Positions 20,691 to 29,260 of a DNA stretch of 41,282 bases are shown in pieces; position 1 is the first letter of the stretch, and every line of letters begins with the position of its first letter. The notes beneath the pieces are model-generated. The model did no database searches. It was not told the origin of the DNA and saw only the letters and a program-made list of their open reading frames with translations. Source of the DNA: Nitrospirales bacterium (lineage in GTDB: Bacteria > Nitrospirota > Nitrospiria > Nitrospirales > UBA8639); assembly GCA_029261275.1 (NCBI GenBank), contig JAJDBR010000245.1:1-41282 (forward strand), read 5' to 3'. A program made the translations under genes and the position numbers.

Positions 20691-21503
20691 GTGATGGTTG
20701 GATATCCGGCATCGTCCTGCAAGCGCTCCCTTCGGTTTCATGTAAGTTCCTTGACGCAAGTCTATAGTTGCGCTCACTCGCCTTGGCTTCTTAATGTATT
20801 TTCTCTTATCATTTCCTTGGTTATCTTCTCCGGTCTTTCGCTCAGTTGGTCCTCGAGCGTAGAAGCGGCCCCGCGCACTGACGAACCTCTGAAACATATT
20901 CGAACAGCCATTCCTATTCTGGGAACGACGATGAATGATGAAGCCGAACCTGTGGGGATTGTGGCCGAAATTGAATTGGAGTTTTTTCAACGTCGTGATC
21001 ACGAAGGGTTAGATGTCCAATTTCACACAACACCAGGGAAATTTTCCCCCTATGCGCAACAGTCCGTTATCCAGGCCCTGAATCGAGTGGTGGAGGCTGC
21101 AGCCTTGAACTCTGACTCGTGGACGGTTCGCTTTCAGTTGCCGTACCCAGGTGTGACATTATATGGGGAAAGCTTGTCAGCTATGGCTGCGTTGACGATT
21201 GTTTCCCTCGCTAAGAATGAGCCGGTTGATGAAACAACGGTGTTGACGGGCACGGTAACAGCTGATGGACATGTGGGAACCGTTGGTGGCGTGCCGTTAA
21301 AAATTTTAGCGGCACATGAACAACATTTTCGGAAAGTCCTCATTCCTGAAGAGCCTGATATTGCCGATGGCGATTGGGAAACTCCGTTTCTCATGGAAGT
21401 ACGACCTGTGAGCTCCATTAGCAAAGCTTATTTGGCGTTGACGAATCGACCGCTTCGGACGATCCTCAGTAAACATTCGCTCACCGCAGTGTTGAGCCCC
21501 TGA
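20691..21503 (+). CDS. Exported/membrane-anchored stand-alone Lon-type (S16) protease-domain protein
   Basis: N-terminal hydrophobic helix, then 'YGESLSAMAALTIVSLAKNEPVDETTVLTGTVTADGHVGTVGGVPLKILAAHEQHFRKVLIPEE' aligns with the Lon proteolytic core. Confidence 0.75.
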   Translation: MMVGYPASSCKRSLRFHVSSLTQVYSCAHSPWLLNVFSLIISLVIFSGLSLSWSSSVEAAPRTDEPLKHIRTAIPILGTTMNDEAEPVGIVAEIELEFFQRRDHEGLDVQFHTTPGKFSPYAQQSVIQALNRVVEAAALNSDSWTVRFQLPYPGVTLYGESLSAMAALTIVSLAKNEPVDETTVLTGTVTADGHVGTVGGVPLKILAAHEQHFRKVLIPEEPDIADGDWETPFLMEVRPVSSISKAYLALTNRPLRTILSKHSLTAVLSP

Positions 21504-21717
21504 AGTTCATCTTCAATGGACATATGTCGGTGCTTGTCCTTATCGCTTTTTTGGGGATCCTTTTGTTGTTTGTACTTCGATGAGTTCTCAGGATGAAATA
21601 TTATGGAATGCTTGATTCTTAACTCACAATATTTCTATGGTGGAGGAACCGGTATGGAAAAACTTCGACCTAGTTCCCATTGCCTCGTTTGCCCTCTGTG
21701 TGTTTCCTCAGAAATAG

Positions 21718-22359
21718 GTGTCTATGAATACTGAGATTCGACCCTGTTTTGCAGTTGATATTGATAATGTCTTAGGGAAAGCAGAACCCGAAGTTCAGCG
21801 CTTGTACCAAGACATTACCCAAACGCCATGGCCACTTGGCAGATATGGGAGTGCAGGAGGGTTAGATTCCAGTGAATATGACCGTGCGCTGATTGAGGAA
21901 ATCTTTACTCGTTTTCACGAAGAATCCATTCCTCAGTTGCCCTTGTACCCTGGAGCCAATTATGCGCTTCAGGTCATTCACCGAACGTGTCGGATTATTA
22001 TTGTGACGGCGCGGCGCCCGTATTCTCGGCCACAAACATTGGAGTGGTTGATGGCTCACGGTCTTCCCTTCGATGCGCTATACCATACTGAAGACAAAAC
22101 GGAGATTCCGGAATCTATCACTGTGGCGATCGATGATCATCCTGAGCATCTTCAAAGTTACCAAGCGGTTGGCGCACGAGTCTTTGTCATGGATCAACCC
22201 TGGAATCGTCAAGGCGTTGATCCGAATGTGATTCGTGTCAGTGGATGGGATGCCTTGTTACAGTGGTGGCATTTTCGGCATATTGGCAAGTGGCTGAACC
22301 GTTTTCATGAAACTCCCGCTCCCGACTATCTTTGGAAATACCCTCCGATTTCTGCTTAG
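21718..22359 (+). CDS. HAD-superfamily hydrolase, 5'(3')-deoxyribonucleotidase-like (ATG at 21724 likely)
   Basis: 'FAVDIDNVLG', 'IIIVTARRPYSRPQTLEWL', 'VAIDDHPEHLQSYQAVGARVFVMDQPWNR'. Confidence 0.75.
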   Translation: MSMNTEIRPCFAVDIDNVLGKAEPEVQRLYQDITQTPWPLGRYGSAGGLDSSEYDRALIEEIFTRFHEESIPQLPLYPGANYALQVIHRTCRIIIVTARRPYSRPQTLEWLMAHGLPFDALYHTEDKTEIPESITVAIDDHPEHLQSYQAVGARVFVMDQPWNRQGVDPNVIRVSGWDALLQWWHFRHIGKWLNRFHETPAPDYLWKYPPISA

Positions 22360-22528
22360 TGGACCATGATTGGGTTTCCTAGGTAGGTCCTTCTTCTAAG
22401 CATTGATGCAAGATTTTCAGCCATTTTGCCGATAAGCGGAGATGACATATCTGGGTCGTGGTGCGTCAATCCAGTGTGTCCATCAGTATTTTTATTCAAA
22501 TGGCATCCAAGAAAAGGGCAGGAACATA

Positions 22529-23014
22529 ATGGTTTACCCTCCTATTCAAACGATATTGTTGGCTGAGGATAACCCTGATGATTGTGAACTGCTCAAAGGA
22601 GCATGGGCAGAGTCACCTGTCGGGGATCGTTTTCGATTGGTCCATGATGGAACGGAGCTCTTGGATTATTTGTGTCGTCGGGGAGCGTTTCAGTCTCCAG
22701 AAACTTCGCCTCGTCCGAGCGTGATTTTATTGGATCTGAATATGCCTCGTATGACCGGAGCTGAAGTCTTGATGGAACTCAAACAGGATTCTGGCCTTGC
22801 CTGTATTCCTATCTTGGTGTTGACGACATCCAAATCCCCAAAGGACATCGTTCAAACATCTGGGTTAGGAGTGAATGGATATATGCAAAAACCTAATACT
22901 TATGCCGGTTATCTTCAGATTTTTACGAATCTTCGTGAGCATTGGGCCGAAATTCTTGATCGACCCCTATCTGGTGGAGGGTCGGAATGGGGTGGAAATT
23001 TGGCGTGGTGCTAG
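22529..23014 (+). CDS. Rcp1-like single-domain response regulator
   Basis: 'ILLAEDNPDDCELLKGAW', 'VILLDLNMPRMTGAEVL', 'ILVLTTSKSPKDI', 'YMQKPN'; start at 22529 (MVYPPIQ). Confidence 0.9.
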   Translation: MVYPPIQTILLAEDNPDDCELLKGAWAESPVGDRFRLVHDGTELLDYLCRRGAFQSPETSPRPSVILLDLNMPRMTGAEVLMELKQDSGLACIPILVLTTSKSPKDIVQTSGLGVNGYMQKPNTYAGYLQIFTNLREHWAEILDRPLSGGGSEWGGNLAWC

Positions 23015-23202
23015 ATGACGATCCCTCCTGTACCCGCCCTATCATCTCATTTGATTTGTCTACGAATCAGTGAACAAACCATCGTTCAAATTTTTTCTAG
23101 ATTTGTGAATTTTCCTCACGTATAGTCGTACTAATCTCGCCTGGCTGCGTTAGGAAAATAGCGAAAGACCTAGTGCCGACCTTCTCGGCAAGGAGGAATC
23201 AA

Positions 23203-24003
23203 ATGAAGCAGAGTGTGTTTGATTCACACACGACCCAATATCGACATCAGAATGCTCGACTTCTGGCTGCGGCCTCATTGCTTGCGTATCAATCTCCTAC
23301 GGTAATTCAGCCAAAGGTCGAACTATGGGGGTTCTCACAGTTCACATTTTTTGATCAAAAGGAATCGCAAGCCTTTTTGGCTGGAAATGAGAAAATGATT
23401 ATCATTGCCTTTCGTGGGACTGAGCCAACCAAATTGCAGGATTGGATGACTGATCTGAAAATTCGTCGAAAAACTGGGCCCTATGGGAAGGTTCACCGAG
23501 GATTTTTAAAAGGGTTTCAAGCTATTTGGCCAGAAATACGGGCGACGGTGAAGAAGTGGCAAACTCAGGCCCAATCGCTGTGGTTGACAGGACATAGCTT
23601 AGGAGGGGCGTTGGCGACGCTGGGAATGGCGTCCTTAGGGGAAGAAGCTAAGCCGGTCCATGGATTATATACCTTTGGCCAGCCGCGTGTGGGTGGGAAA
23701 ACCTTTGCCAGAAATTTTGATTTAGATTTTAAGTCCAGAATGTTTCGGTTTGTGAATAATAACGATGTGGTGACCCGCGTGCCCACTCGAAATTCGGGCT
23801 ACCGTCATGTTGGACAAGTCTTCATGTTCGATGCTTTTGGAAAGCTGCAAACGGACTTACATTTCTGGAATCATTTTTTGGACCGAGTCATAGGGCGGGT
23901 TGTCGATTTAGGCAAGCTGGGAACCGACGGGATTCGAGATCATGGTATGAATCACTATATCAAGCATCTTGAGCGAAAAGAAAATCGAAAAAATATCCTG
24001 TAA
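23203..24003 (+). CDS. Lipase class 3 family protein
   Basis: 'WLTGHSLGGALATLGM', 'IIIAFRGTEPTKLQDWMTDL', 'FGQPRVGGKTFARNF...FVNNNDVVTRVP'; AAGGAGG upstream of ATG 23203. Confidence 0.9.
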   Translation: MKQSVFDSHTTQYRHQNARLLAAASLLAYQSPTVIQPKVELWGFSQFTFFDQKESQAFLAGNEKMIIIAFRGTEPTKLQDWMTDLKIRRKTGPYGKVHRGFLKGFQAIWPEIRATVKKWQTQAQSLWLTGHSLGGALATLGMASLGEEAKPVHGLYTFGQPRVGGKTFARNFDLDFKSRMFRFVNNNDVVTRVPTRNSGYRHVGQVFMFDAFGKLQTDLHFWNHFLDRVIGRVVDLGKLGTDGIRDHGMNHYIKHLERKENRKNIL

Positions 24004-24286
24004 ATCTGTGGTTATTTTCTCTAGGTAATATTTACCTATTTTAGGCTTCGTGTTGATAGACAGCCATCTTACCTGCCCCCTTTATTCCCAGAGTTTCTTT
24101 TACGTCAGATAGCCCAAGTTCCCACAAAAAGAATTCCCCCCCCTCCTCTAAAGTTCTCACAGCAATAACCGACAGTATTGTATACAGATTGGTAAGAGGG
24201 GATGTTGGGATTTGCTTCCGGAATAGACATTGGAGATCTCAAATCATTTCCAACGATTAGGAACCAAGAGGACAACGAGAACTGTT

Positions 24287-25471
24287 ATGAAAACACATCT
24301 TTTATTTATTGGCGCCATGTCATTGTTGGGAACATCATTCTTGTCAACGGGGTATGCGGTAGATAATTCTGAGTATTTGCATTTCACCCGACATCGAGAC
24401 TCAAATGGAAATTTGCTGATGGGGCCGACGCATCATCAGGCTGAGCCATCTGTCATGCAAAAAACTATCATGCCGTCCCAACCCAAGAGTTTTGAGCGGC
24501 GGAGCACCGATTGGGGCATGAGTGTCCAAGAAGTGAAAGAGAATGAACCTGTCCAGTCCTCATGGGAATTGCAGTCACCGGTATTGGCCGATTCTGAGCA
24601 ACGGGTGGCCTATCATACGCAAATCGAAGGGATTGAAGCGGCGTTAACCTATACCTTTTATGAAGATCATTTAGGACAGGCGAAATATGTGTTTGAACCC
24701 CAGCATGCAGATGCAGTGGAATTTGTGAAGGATTTTCACACGGTGGAACATTGGATAAGTCAAAGCTATGGCCCACCTACGTTTGTTCAAGAAATTTGGC
24801 TGGATACGCTTTATCAATATGACAAGAGCTTGTGGGGACAAGCGGTGAAGCGTGGGCATTTGGTGATGGTTGCTGAATGGAAAAACCCTGGCACCAATAT
24901 AGTTCTTGTATTAGACGGAGGCGAAGATACTGTTGGATTAGTTGCTGATTTTAGCAGCTCGACCTTTATGGTGCCGGTGTCGTTGAATTTGCACAATCAA
25001 GAAAAGAATGCCGAAGTGGTGATCGACGAAACACCAATTCAGGAAGGGATTGCTATCGAACCGACAGGAGATTCATTGGGAGAAGATTCGTCTGGAAAAA
25101 ATATGACAAATGAAACCGAGGGTAGTGGGTTACATCATGAAACCAGGGTGAATGCTCCAGGCCTAGAAAATGAAATGGACGAATTAAACGAAATTGAGGA
25201 ATTGCCCAACAACACATTTCCACTAAACGAGCCTCTTAACAAGGAGTTTCCGTTAAGCGAGCCCCTCAATAAGGAATTTCCATATGAAGCCAAGGTGAAT
25301 GCTCCAGGCCTGGAAAGTGGAATGGACGAAATTGAGGAATTGCCCAACAACACATTTCCACTAAATGAGCCTCTTAACAAGGAGTTTCCGTTAAGCGAGC
25401 CCCTCAATAAGGAATTTCCAATTAACAAGTCAGTGGAACCTGAAATGGAATTAGACCCTCAACACCTTTGA
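24287..25471 (+). CDS. Exported hypothetical protein with C-terminal tandem repeats
   Basis: Signal peptide from ATG 24287 (MKTHLLFIGAMSLLGTSFLSTGYA); C-terminal repeats (see repeat feature). Confidence 0.75.
   Translation: MKTHLLFIGAMSLLGTSFLSTGYAVDNSEYLHFTRHRDSNGNLLMGPTHHQAEPSVMQKTIMPSQPKSFERRSTDWGMSVQEVKENEPVQSSWELQSPVLADSEQRVAYHTQIEGIEAALTYTFYEDHLGQAKYVFEPQHADAVEFVKDFHTVEHWISQSYGPPTFVQEIWLDTLYQYDKSLWGQAVKRGHLVMVAEWKNPGTNIVLVLDGGEDTVGLVADFSSSTFMVPVSLNLHNQEKNAEVVIDETPIQEGIAIEPTGDSLGEDSSGKNMTNETEGSGLHHETRVNAPGLENEMDELNEIEELPNNTFPLNEPLNKEFPLSEPLNKEFPYEAKVNAPGLESGMDEIEELPNNTFPLNEPLNKEFPLSEPLNKEFPINKSVEPEMELDPQHL
25145..25422 (+). repeat. In-frame tandem duplication (~140 bp unit) with nested short repeats in C-terminus of 24287-25471
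   Basis: 'agggtgaatgctccaggcct...aaggaatttcca' at 25145 recurs at 25292 with near identity and a 9 bp gap; protein units 'VNAPGLE..MDE(LNE)IEELPNNTFPLNEPLNKEFPLSEPLNKEFP'. Confidence 0.9.
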
Positions 25472-25526
25472 GTATCGTGATTCGGATTGTGTAAAACGAT
25501 ATCAAGCTTCATCTTCAAATCTGATG

Positions 25527-25563
25527 CTAGGGGAGTGGAAACATTCTCCTAGTATTTTTTTTT
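25527..25563 (+). terminator. Rho-independent terminator
   Basis: CTAGGGGAGT / ATTCTCCTAG imperfect hairpin (25527-25552) followed by a 9-T run. Confidence 0.7.
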
Positions 25564-25680
25564 CAACCTCTTGCTGCCTACGCCTCCCACCGGACCTCTT
25601 TCTTTTCTTCCTCTTACTGACAGTAACGGAACAGTTAGTTTTCTCTTGTGTTCGCTTCGAGGTCGGTAAGTCGTGCGTTA

Positions 25681-26292
25681 TTACCAATACCAATAGGGAT
25701 AATGTCCGTAGAAGCGGCCTCGGGGGCCCCAATACGGATGGGCATAGGGGTATGGTCCCCAATAGGGATATGGTTGAGCATAGCCTGGGTAGTTTGAAGA
25801 GTAGGTGGGCCAAATTTTGAACTGTTTAATCGTGAGAGTGGGGTAGGTGTAGTTTGTCTCGTCGAGCTTTTGAGTGACCGACCCAGACAGTTCTCCAACA
25901 AGGGTGATTCGGGTTCCGGTAGGAACCGTGGCGGGATCTAAGAACTTCTGTTGGTAGGCAATGTACCGACCCTGGGTATGGGTTAATTCTGTCGAAGGTT
26001 CTCGTTGCTCGATAAGTGGCAATTGAAGGATGATAAGTTCTGTAGAATCTGTGAGCCGCTTGGCAGAGAGAATTTGCCCTCCGAGTATGACTAGTTTTCC
26101 CTTATGTTCCTCTGGAAATTCTTTGATTTGCGAAAAGGACAGCGAGTTGTTGAGTTGATTGGTTAGATCAGGTGGAAGGGTGGCTTTATACGGTTTGGTG
26201 CAGCTGGGTAAGAGAGCGAAAACACAAAATCCTATAATCAGACTCCAGCAGAGATGCGTTGGTTTTCTAATGCCGCTCGCCAGGTGCAACAT
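25681..26292 (-). CDS. Slp-family outer-membrane lipoprotein with Tyr/Pro/Trp-rich tail
   Basis: Lipobox 'FALLPSC'; 'FPEEHKGKLVILGGQILSAKRLTDSTELIILQLPL' Slp signature; start at 26292 (MLHLASG) chosen over ORF start 26427. Confidence 0.8.
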   Translation of the reverse strand: MLHLASGIRKPTHLCWSLIIGFCVFALLPSCTKPYKATLPPDLTNQLNNSLSFSQIKEFPEEHKGKLVILGGQILSAKRLTDSTELIILQLPLIEQREPSTELTHTQGRYIAYQQKFLDPATVPTGTRITLVGELSGSVTQKLDETNYTYPTLTIKQFKIWPTYSSNYPGYAQPYPYWGPYPYAHPYWGPRGRFYGHYPYWYW

Positions 26293-26326
26293 GCGTTCAA
26301 CCTCATTGACCCTAGAATCTTCCAGG

Positions 26327-26659
26327 CTAGTCCTTTTTCTTGGGTGTGGCAAAGGTGATTTCCGTAGCAACCCAATCTCGATTTTGAGGCAGTCCGTTTT
26401 TTGACACTTCGGCGACCAAGCGATCACCTACTTGTGGGCGGGCCTCTTTCATATGAATGCCATTTTGTTTGAAAATGGTCTGGGGTTGAAAGGCCAGAGA
26501 AACTGAATCGCCTTTAGTCGTTTTTACTACGACATGATCAGCTTCCATCGCGGTCACCGTGCCCATGATATGGGAAGCATCTCCATGCCCCCACGCGAAT
26601 GCCGGAAGAATCAAAAGAGATGCGATAATGAATGTGCGCCACATTGATTGCATTGCCAT
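26327..26659 (-). CDS. Small periplasmic protein, DUF5666-like beta-strand domain
   Basis: Signal peptide 'TFIIASLLILPAFAWG'; 'IMGTVTAMEADHVVVKTTKGDSVSLAF...VGDRLVAEV'. Confidence 0.6.
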   Translation of the reverse strand: MAMQSMWRTFIIASLLILPAFAWGHGDASHIMGTVTAMEADHVVVKTTKGDSVSLAFQPQTIFKQNGIHMKEARPQVGDRLVAEVSKNGLPQNRDWVATEITFATPKKKD

Positions 26660-26677
26660 GCTCCTTAGAAAATCGGA

Positions 26678-27286
26678 TTAATGGTGGTGTGAAGTCGTAG
26701 GGTCCACGTCTTCACCCGATAAGAATTGATCAAGCATTTCTTGCTGTTCTCGTTCAGCTCGAGTTTGAGGATTGTCTTTTTTCATCTCAGCGATTTCTTC
26801 TGGGGAAATGTTCGGTAAATGGCGAATAAAGAGGACCAGCTTCCAGCTTTCCTGATCTTCTTCAGGAGGCCCCTTGCCCCAGGCGGGCATGCCGGTAAAA
26901 CGAATGCCCGAGTGAATCACGTAAAAGAGTTCTCCATCTTGCATCGATTGAATAACTGAATCTCGAAGGTCGGGAACTGGCGGATAAAAATTTGGGCCCA
27001 TGGGGGTTTTTCCGCTTCCATCATTGGCGTGGCACGTGGCGCAATGGTCAGCAAAATGATGCCGGGCTTCTGCTAAAATCTCTGGAGAGAAACCAATTGG
27101 GTTAGACATTTTGAGGAAGTGACTCGGCGTTGCCATGTGGCGAATGAATCGAGCAATTTTGATTTCCCACGCGGGAGGAGTGGCCTTAGCCGTGAAGGTG
27201 CCTGGCAGAAACCACAAGGCAGCCAGGATTCCGCCAATGAGGAGAAGGATGCATATAAAGAATAGCCATTTAATTCGTCGAAACAT
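26678..27286 (-). CDS. Membrane-anchored c-type cytochrome
   Basis: 'FADHCATCHANDGSGKTPMGPNFYPPVPDL' CxxCH haem motif, distal Met 'FTGMPAWG', N-terminal TM. Confidence 0.9.
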   Translation of the reverse strand: MFRRIKWLFFICILLLIGGILAALWFLPGTFTAKATPPAWEIKIARFIRHMATPSHFLKMSNPIGFSPEILAEARHHFADHCATCHANDGSGKTPMGPNFYPPVPDLRDSVIQSMQDGELFYVIHSGIRFTGMPAWGKGPPEEDQESWKLVLFIRHLPNISPEEIAEMKKDNPQTRAEREQQEMLDQFLSGEDVDPTTSHHH

Positions 27287-27457
27287 GTGATCCCTTTATG
27301 AATCAGTGTACCTGGTCAGTGAATTTCGTTACAAGCTGGCGCTGAAATAGGGCTCCAGCTTGTTGCGGCCCTTTTCGAATTGGAACCCAATATTTGTAAC
27401 TGTGAGGGAGATGACAAGTCTTGGGAGCTTGAATGGTAGGATACCAGTGTATGAGGC

Positions 27458-29050
27458 GTGGTTGCTATGAATGAGATATCCGCCACATGGGTCCAGGGAT
27501 TGAAAAATCCCGCATGTTATTCCCATCCTGTTGATCAGGTGAGACTGATCGAAACGCATATTTCTTGGGTGGTATTAACCGGATTGTATGCCTATAAAAT
27601 CAAAAAACCGGTGAAATACTCATTTGTGGATTTTTCAACCCTTGAAAAGCGGCAGTGGTTTTGTGAAGAAGAAATGCGATTGAATCGAAGGTTGGCGGCT
27701 GAAGTATATCTAGAGGTCGTTCCTATCACGGGTTCCCCATCCAATCCTCAAGTTGATGGTCAGGGAACGACGTTTGAATGGGCGGTAAAAATGAAACAAT
27801 TTTCCTCCGAGCAGAAGGTCCATGACCTCTTGGCGAGTGAGGAAAAGGCGGAGAGTCTTATTTTTCCACTGGCTGAGAGATTAGCAATATTTCATGCCAA
27901 TAGTGAAAAGGCTGACGAGGACTCACTCCATGGTACTCCAGTCACGGTATGGCAACCGATGAAAGAATGTCTGCCTGAAATCCCCCTCTCTCTTCTTACG
28001 CAAACTAATCAAGAATATTTGGCCATCATAGACCGATGGGCACAAAAAGAATGGCGGAATTTGTCCGACGTCTTTCTGCGCCGGAAACAGGCGGGTTTTG
28101 TTCGAGAATGTCATGGCGATCTTCATCTCGGCAATATCGCCATGTTCGAAGGAAACGTCTGTGTCTTTGACGCCTTGGAATTTGAACCACGTCTCCGATG
28201 GATTGATGTCATGAGTGAAATTGCGTTTCTGGTGATGGATCTAGAAAAACATAGTCGCCGAGACTTAGCCTTTGGGTTCTTGAATCGTTACTTGGAATGG
28301 ACGGGAGACTACGAGGGCCTAATAGTCTTCCGCTGGTATAAGGTCTATCGGGCGTTGGTGCGAGCAAAAGTGGCTGGATTACGGTTGACCCAGTTGGCCG
28401 GAAATGACACGGAAGAAAAAAGGGCCAAACGCGAACTGGCTGGATATTTGGAACTCGCTCATCGTTTCAGGGCTCGAACCACTCCATCTCTCATCCTCAT
28501 GCATGGGATTTCTGGAACGGGAAAAACAACGGTATCTACAGAAATACTCAAAACAATTGGTGCGGTACGCGTACGATCTGACGTGGAACGAAAGCGACTA
28601 TTTGGAGAACGGTTGGAGTCTAAGGACAAAGATGCTTCAGAGGCGGGACTCTACCGATCAGACATGACAGTGCAGACCTACGATCAATTGCGGGATGTGG
28701 CCCGATTGTTACTGAAGGTGGGGTTCTCTGTTATCGTGGATGCTACCTTTCTTCAACATCAGCAGCGAGAATTATTCAGAGTGTTAGCCAAGGAGCAGGC
28801 ATGTGCTTGGTTCATCGTGGATGTGTTTGCTTCCGCGGCGGTTCTGGCAGAGAGGATAGCGCGGCGGTCTCGTGAAGGTCACGACGCTTCAGATGCTACC
28901 GTTGATGTTATGAAACGACAACAAGAAATCGAAGAGTCTTTTACTCAGGAAGAAGGACCCCATGTGATCAGGGTGGATTCGACCGATTCACAGTCGATTT
29001 TTTCTGCCATCAAGAAGTTAAAGGAATTTACCGAAATTGGAATTGATTGA
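27458..29050 (+). CDS. Bifunctional aminoglycoside phosphotransferase-like / P-loop kinase (COG2187-COG0645 type)
   Basis: 'CHGDLHLGNIAMFEGNVCVFDALEFEPRLRWIDVMSEIAFLVMDLE' plus 'LILMHGISGTGKTTVSTEI', 'VRSDVERKRLFG'. Confidence 0.9.
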   Translation: MVAMNEISATWVQGLKNPACYSHPVDQVRLIETHISWVVLTGLYAYKIKKPVKYSFVDFSTLEKRQWFCEEEMRLNRRLAAEVYLEVVPITGSPSNPQVDGQGTTFEWAVKMKQFSSEQKVHDLLASEEKAESLIFPLAERLAIFHANSEKADEDSLHGTPVTVWQPMKECLPEIPLSLLTQTNQEYLAIIDRWAQKEWRNLSDVFLRRKQAGFVRECHGDLHLGNIAMFEGNVCVFDALEFEPRLRWIDVMSEIAFLVMDLEKHSRRDLAFGFLNRYLEWTGDYEGLIVFRWYKVYRALVRAKVAGLRLTQLAGNDTEEKRAKRELAGYLELAHRFRARTTPSLILMHGISGTGKTTVSTEILKTIGAVRVRSDVERKRLFGERLESKDKDASEAGLYRSDMTVQTYDQLRDVARLLLKVGFSVIVDATFLQHQQRELFRVLAKEQACAWFIVDVFASAAVLAERIARRSREGHDASDATVDVMKRQQEIEESFTQEEGPHVIRVDSTDSQSIFSAIKKLKEFTEIGID

Positions 29051-29065
29051 AATTGAGAGTATTTC

Positions 29066-29242
29066 GTGACCGACCTAATCTTTTACCTATTTTACGCGAT
29101 CGGTGCTGGTTTTGTGTGGCTTTTTAAAGGATGCCGAACTTTTTATTGGGATGAATTTGGAAAACCTGAAACGCGGAATGGATTTTTTGGCCTTTTTATT
29201 CTACTTGGCCTTCTAGGATTAGCGATGTATATCAATAATTGA
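29066..29242 (+). CDS. Small (58 aa) predicted two-helix membrane protein, GTG start
   Basis: Hand translation: MTDLIFYLFYAIGAGFVWLFKGCRTFYWDEFGKPETRNGFFGLFILLGLLGLAMYINN*; below the supplied ORF length cutoff; directly downstream of 27458-29050. Confidence 0.55.
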   Translation: MTDLIFYLFYAIGAGFVWLFKGCRTFYWDEFGKPETRNGFFGLFILLGLLGLAMYINN

Positions 29243-29260
29243 GGCCTTCGAATTTCCCCC

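Noticed and set aside
25135-25428. Minus-strand repetitive ORF 'MLIGNSLLRGSLNGNSLLRGSFSGN...' resembling a pentapeptide/repeat protein
   Set aside because: Exact antisense of the tandem repeat in the plus-strand exported protein; repetitiveness is inherited from that DNA.
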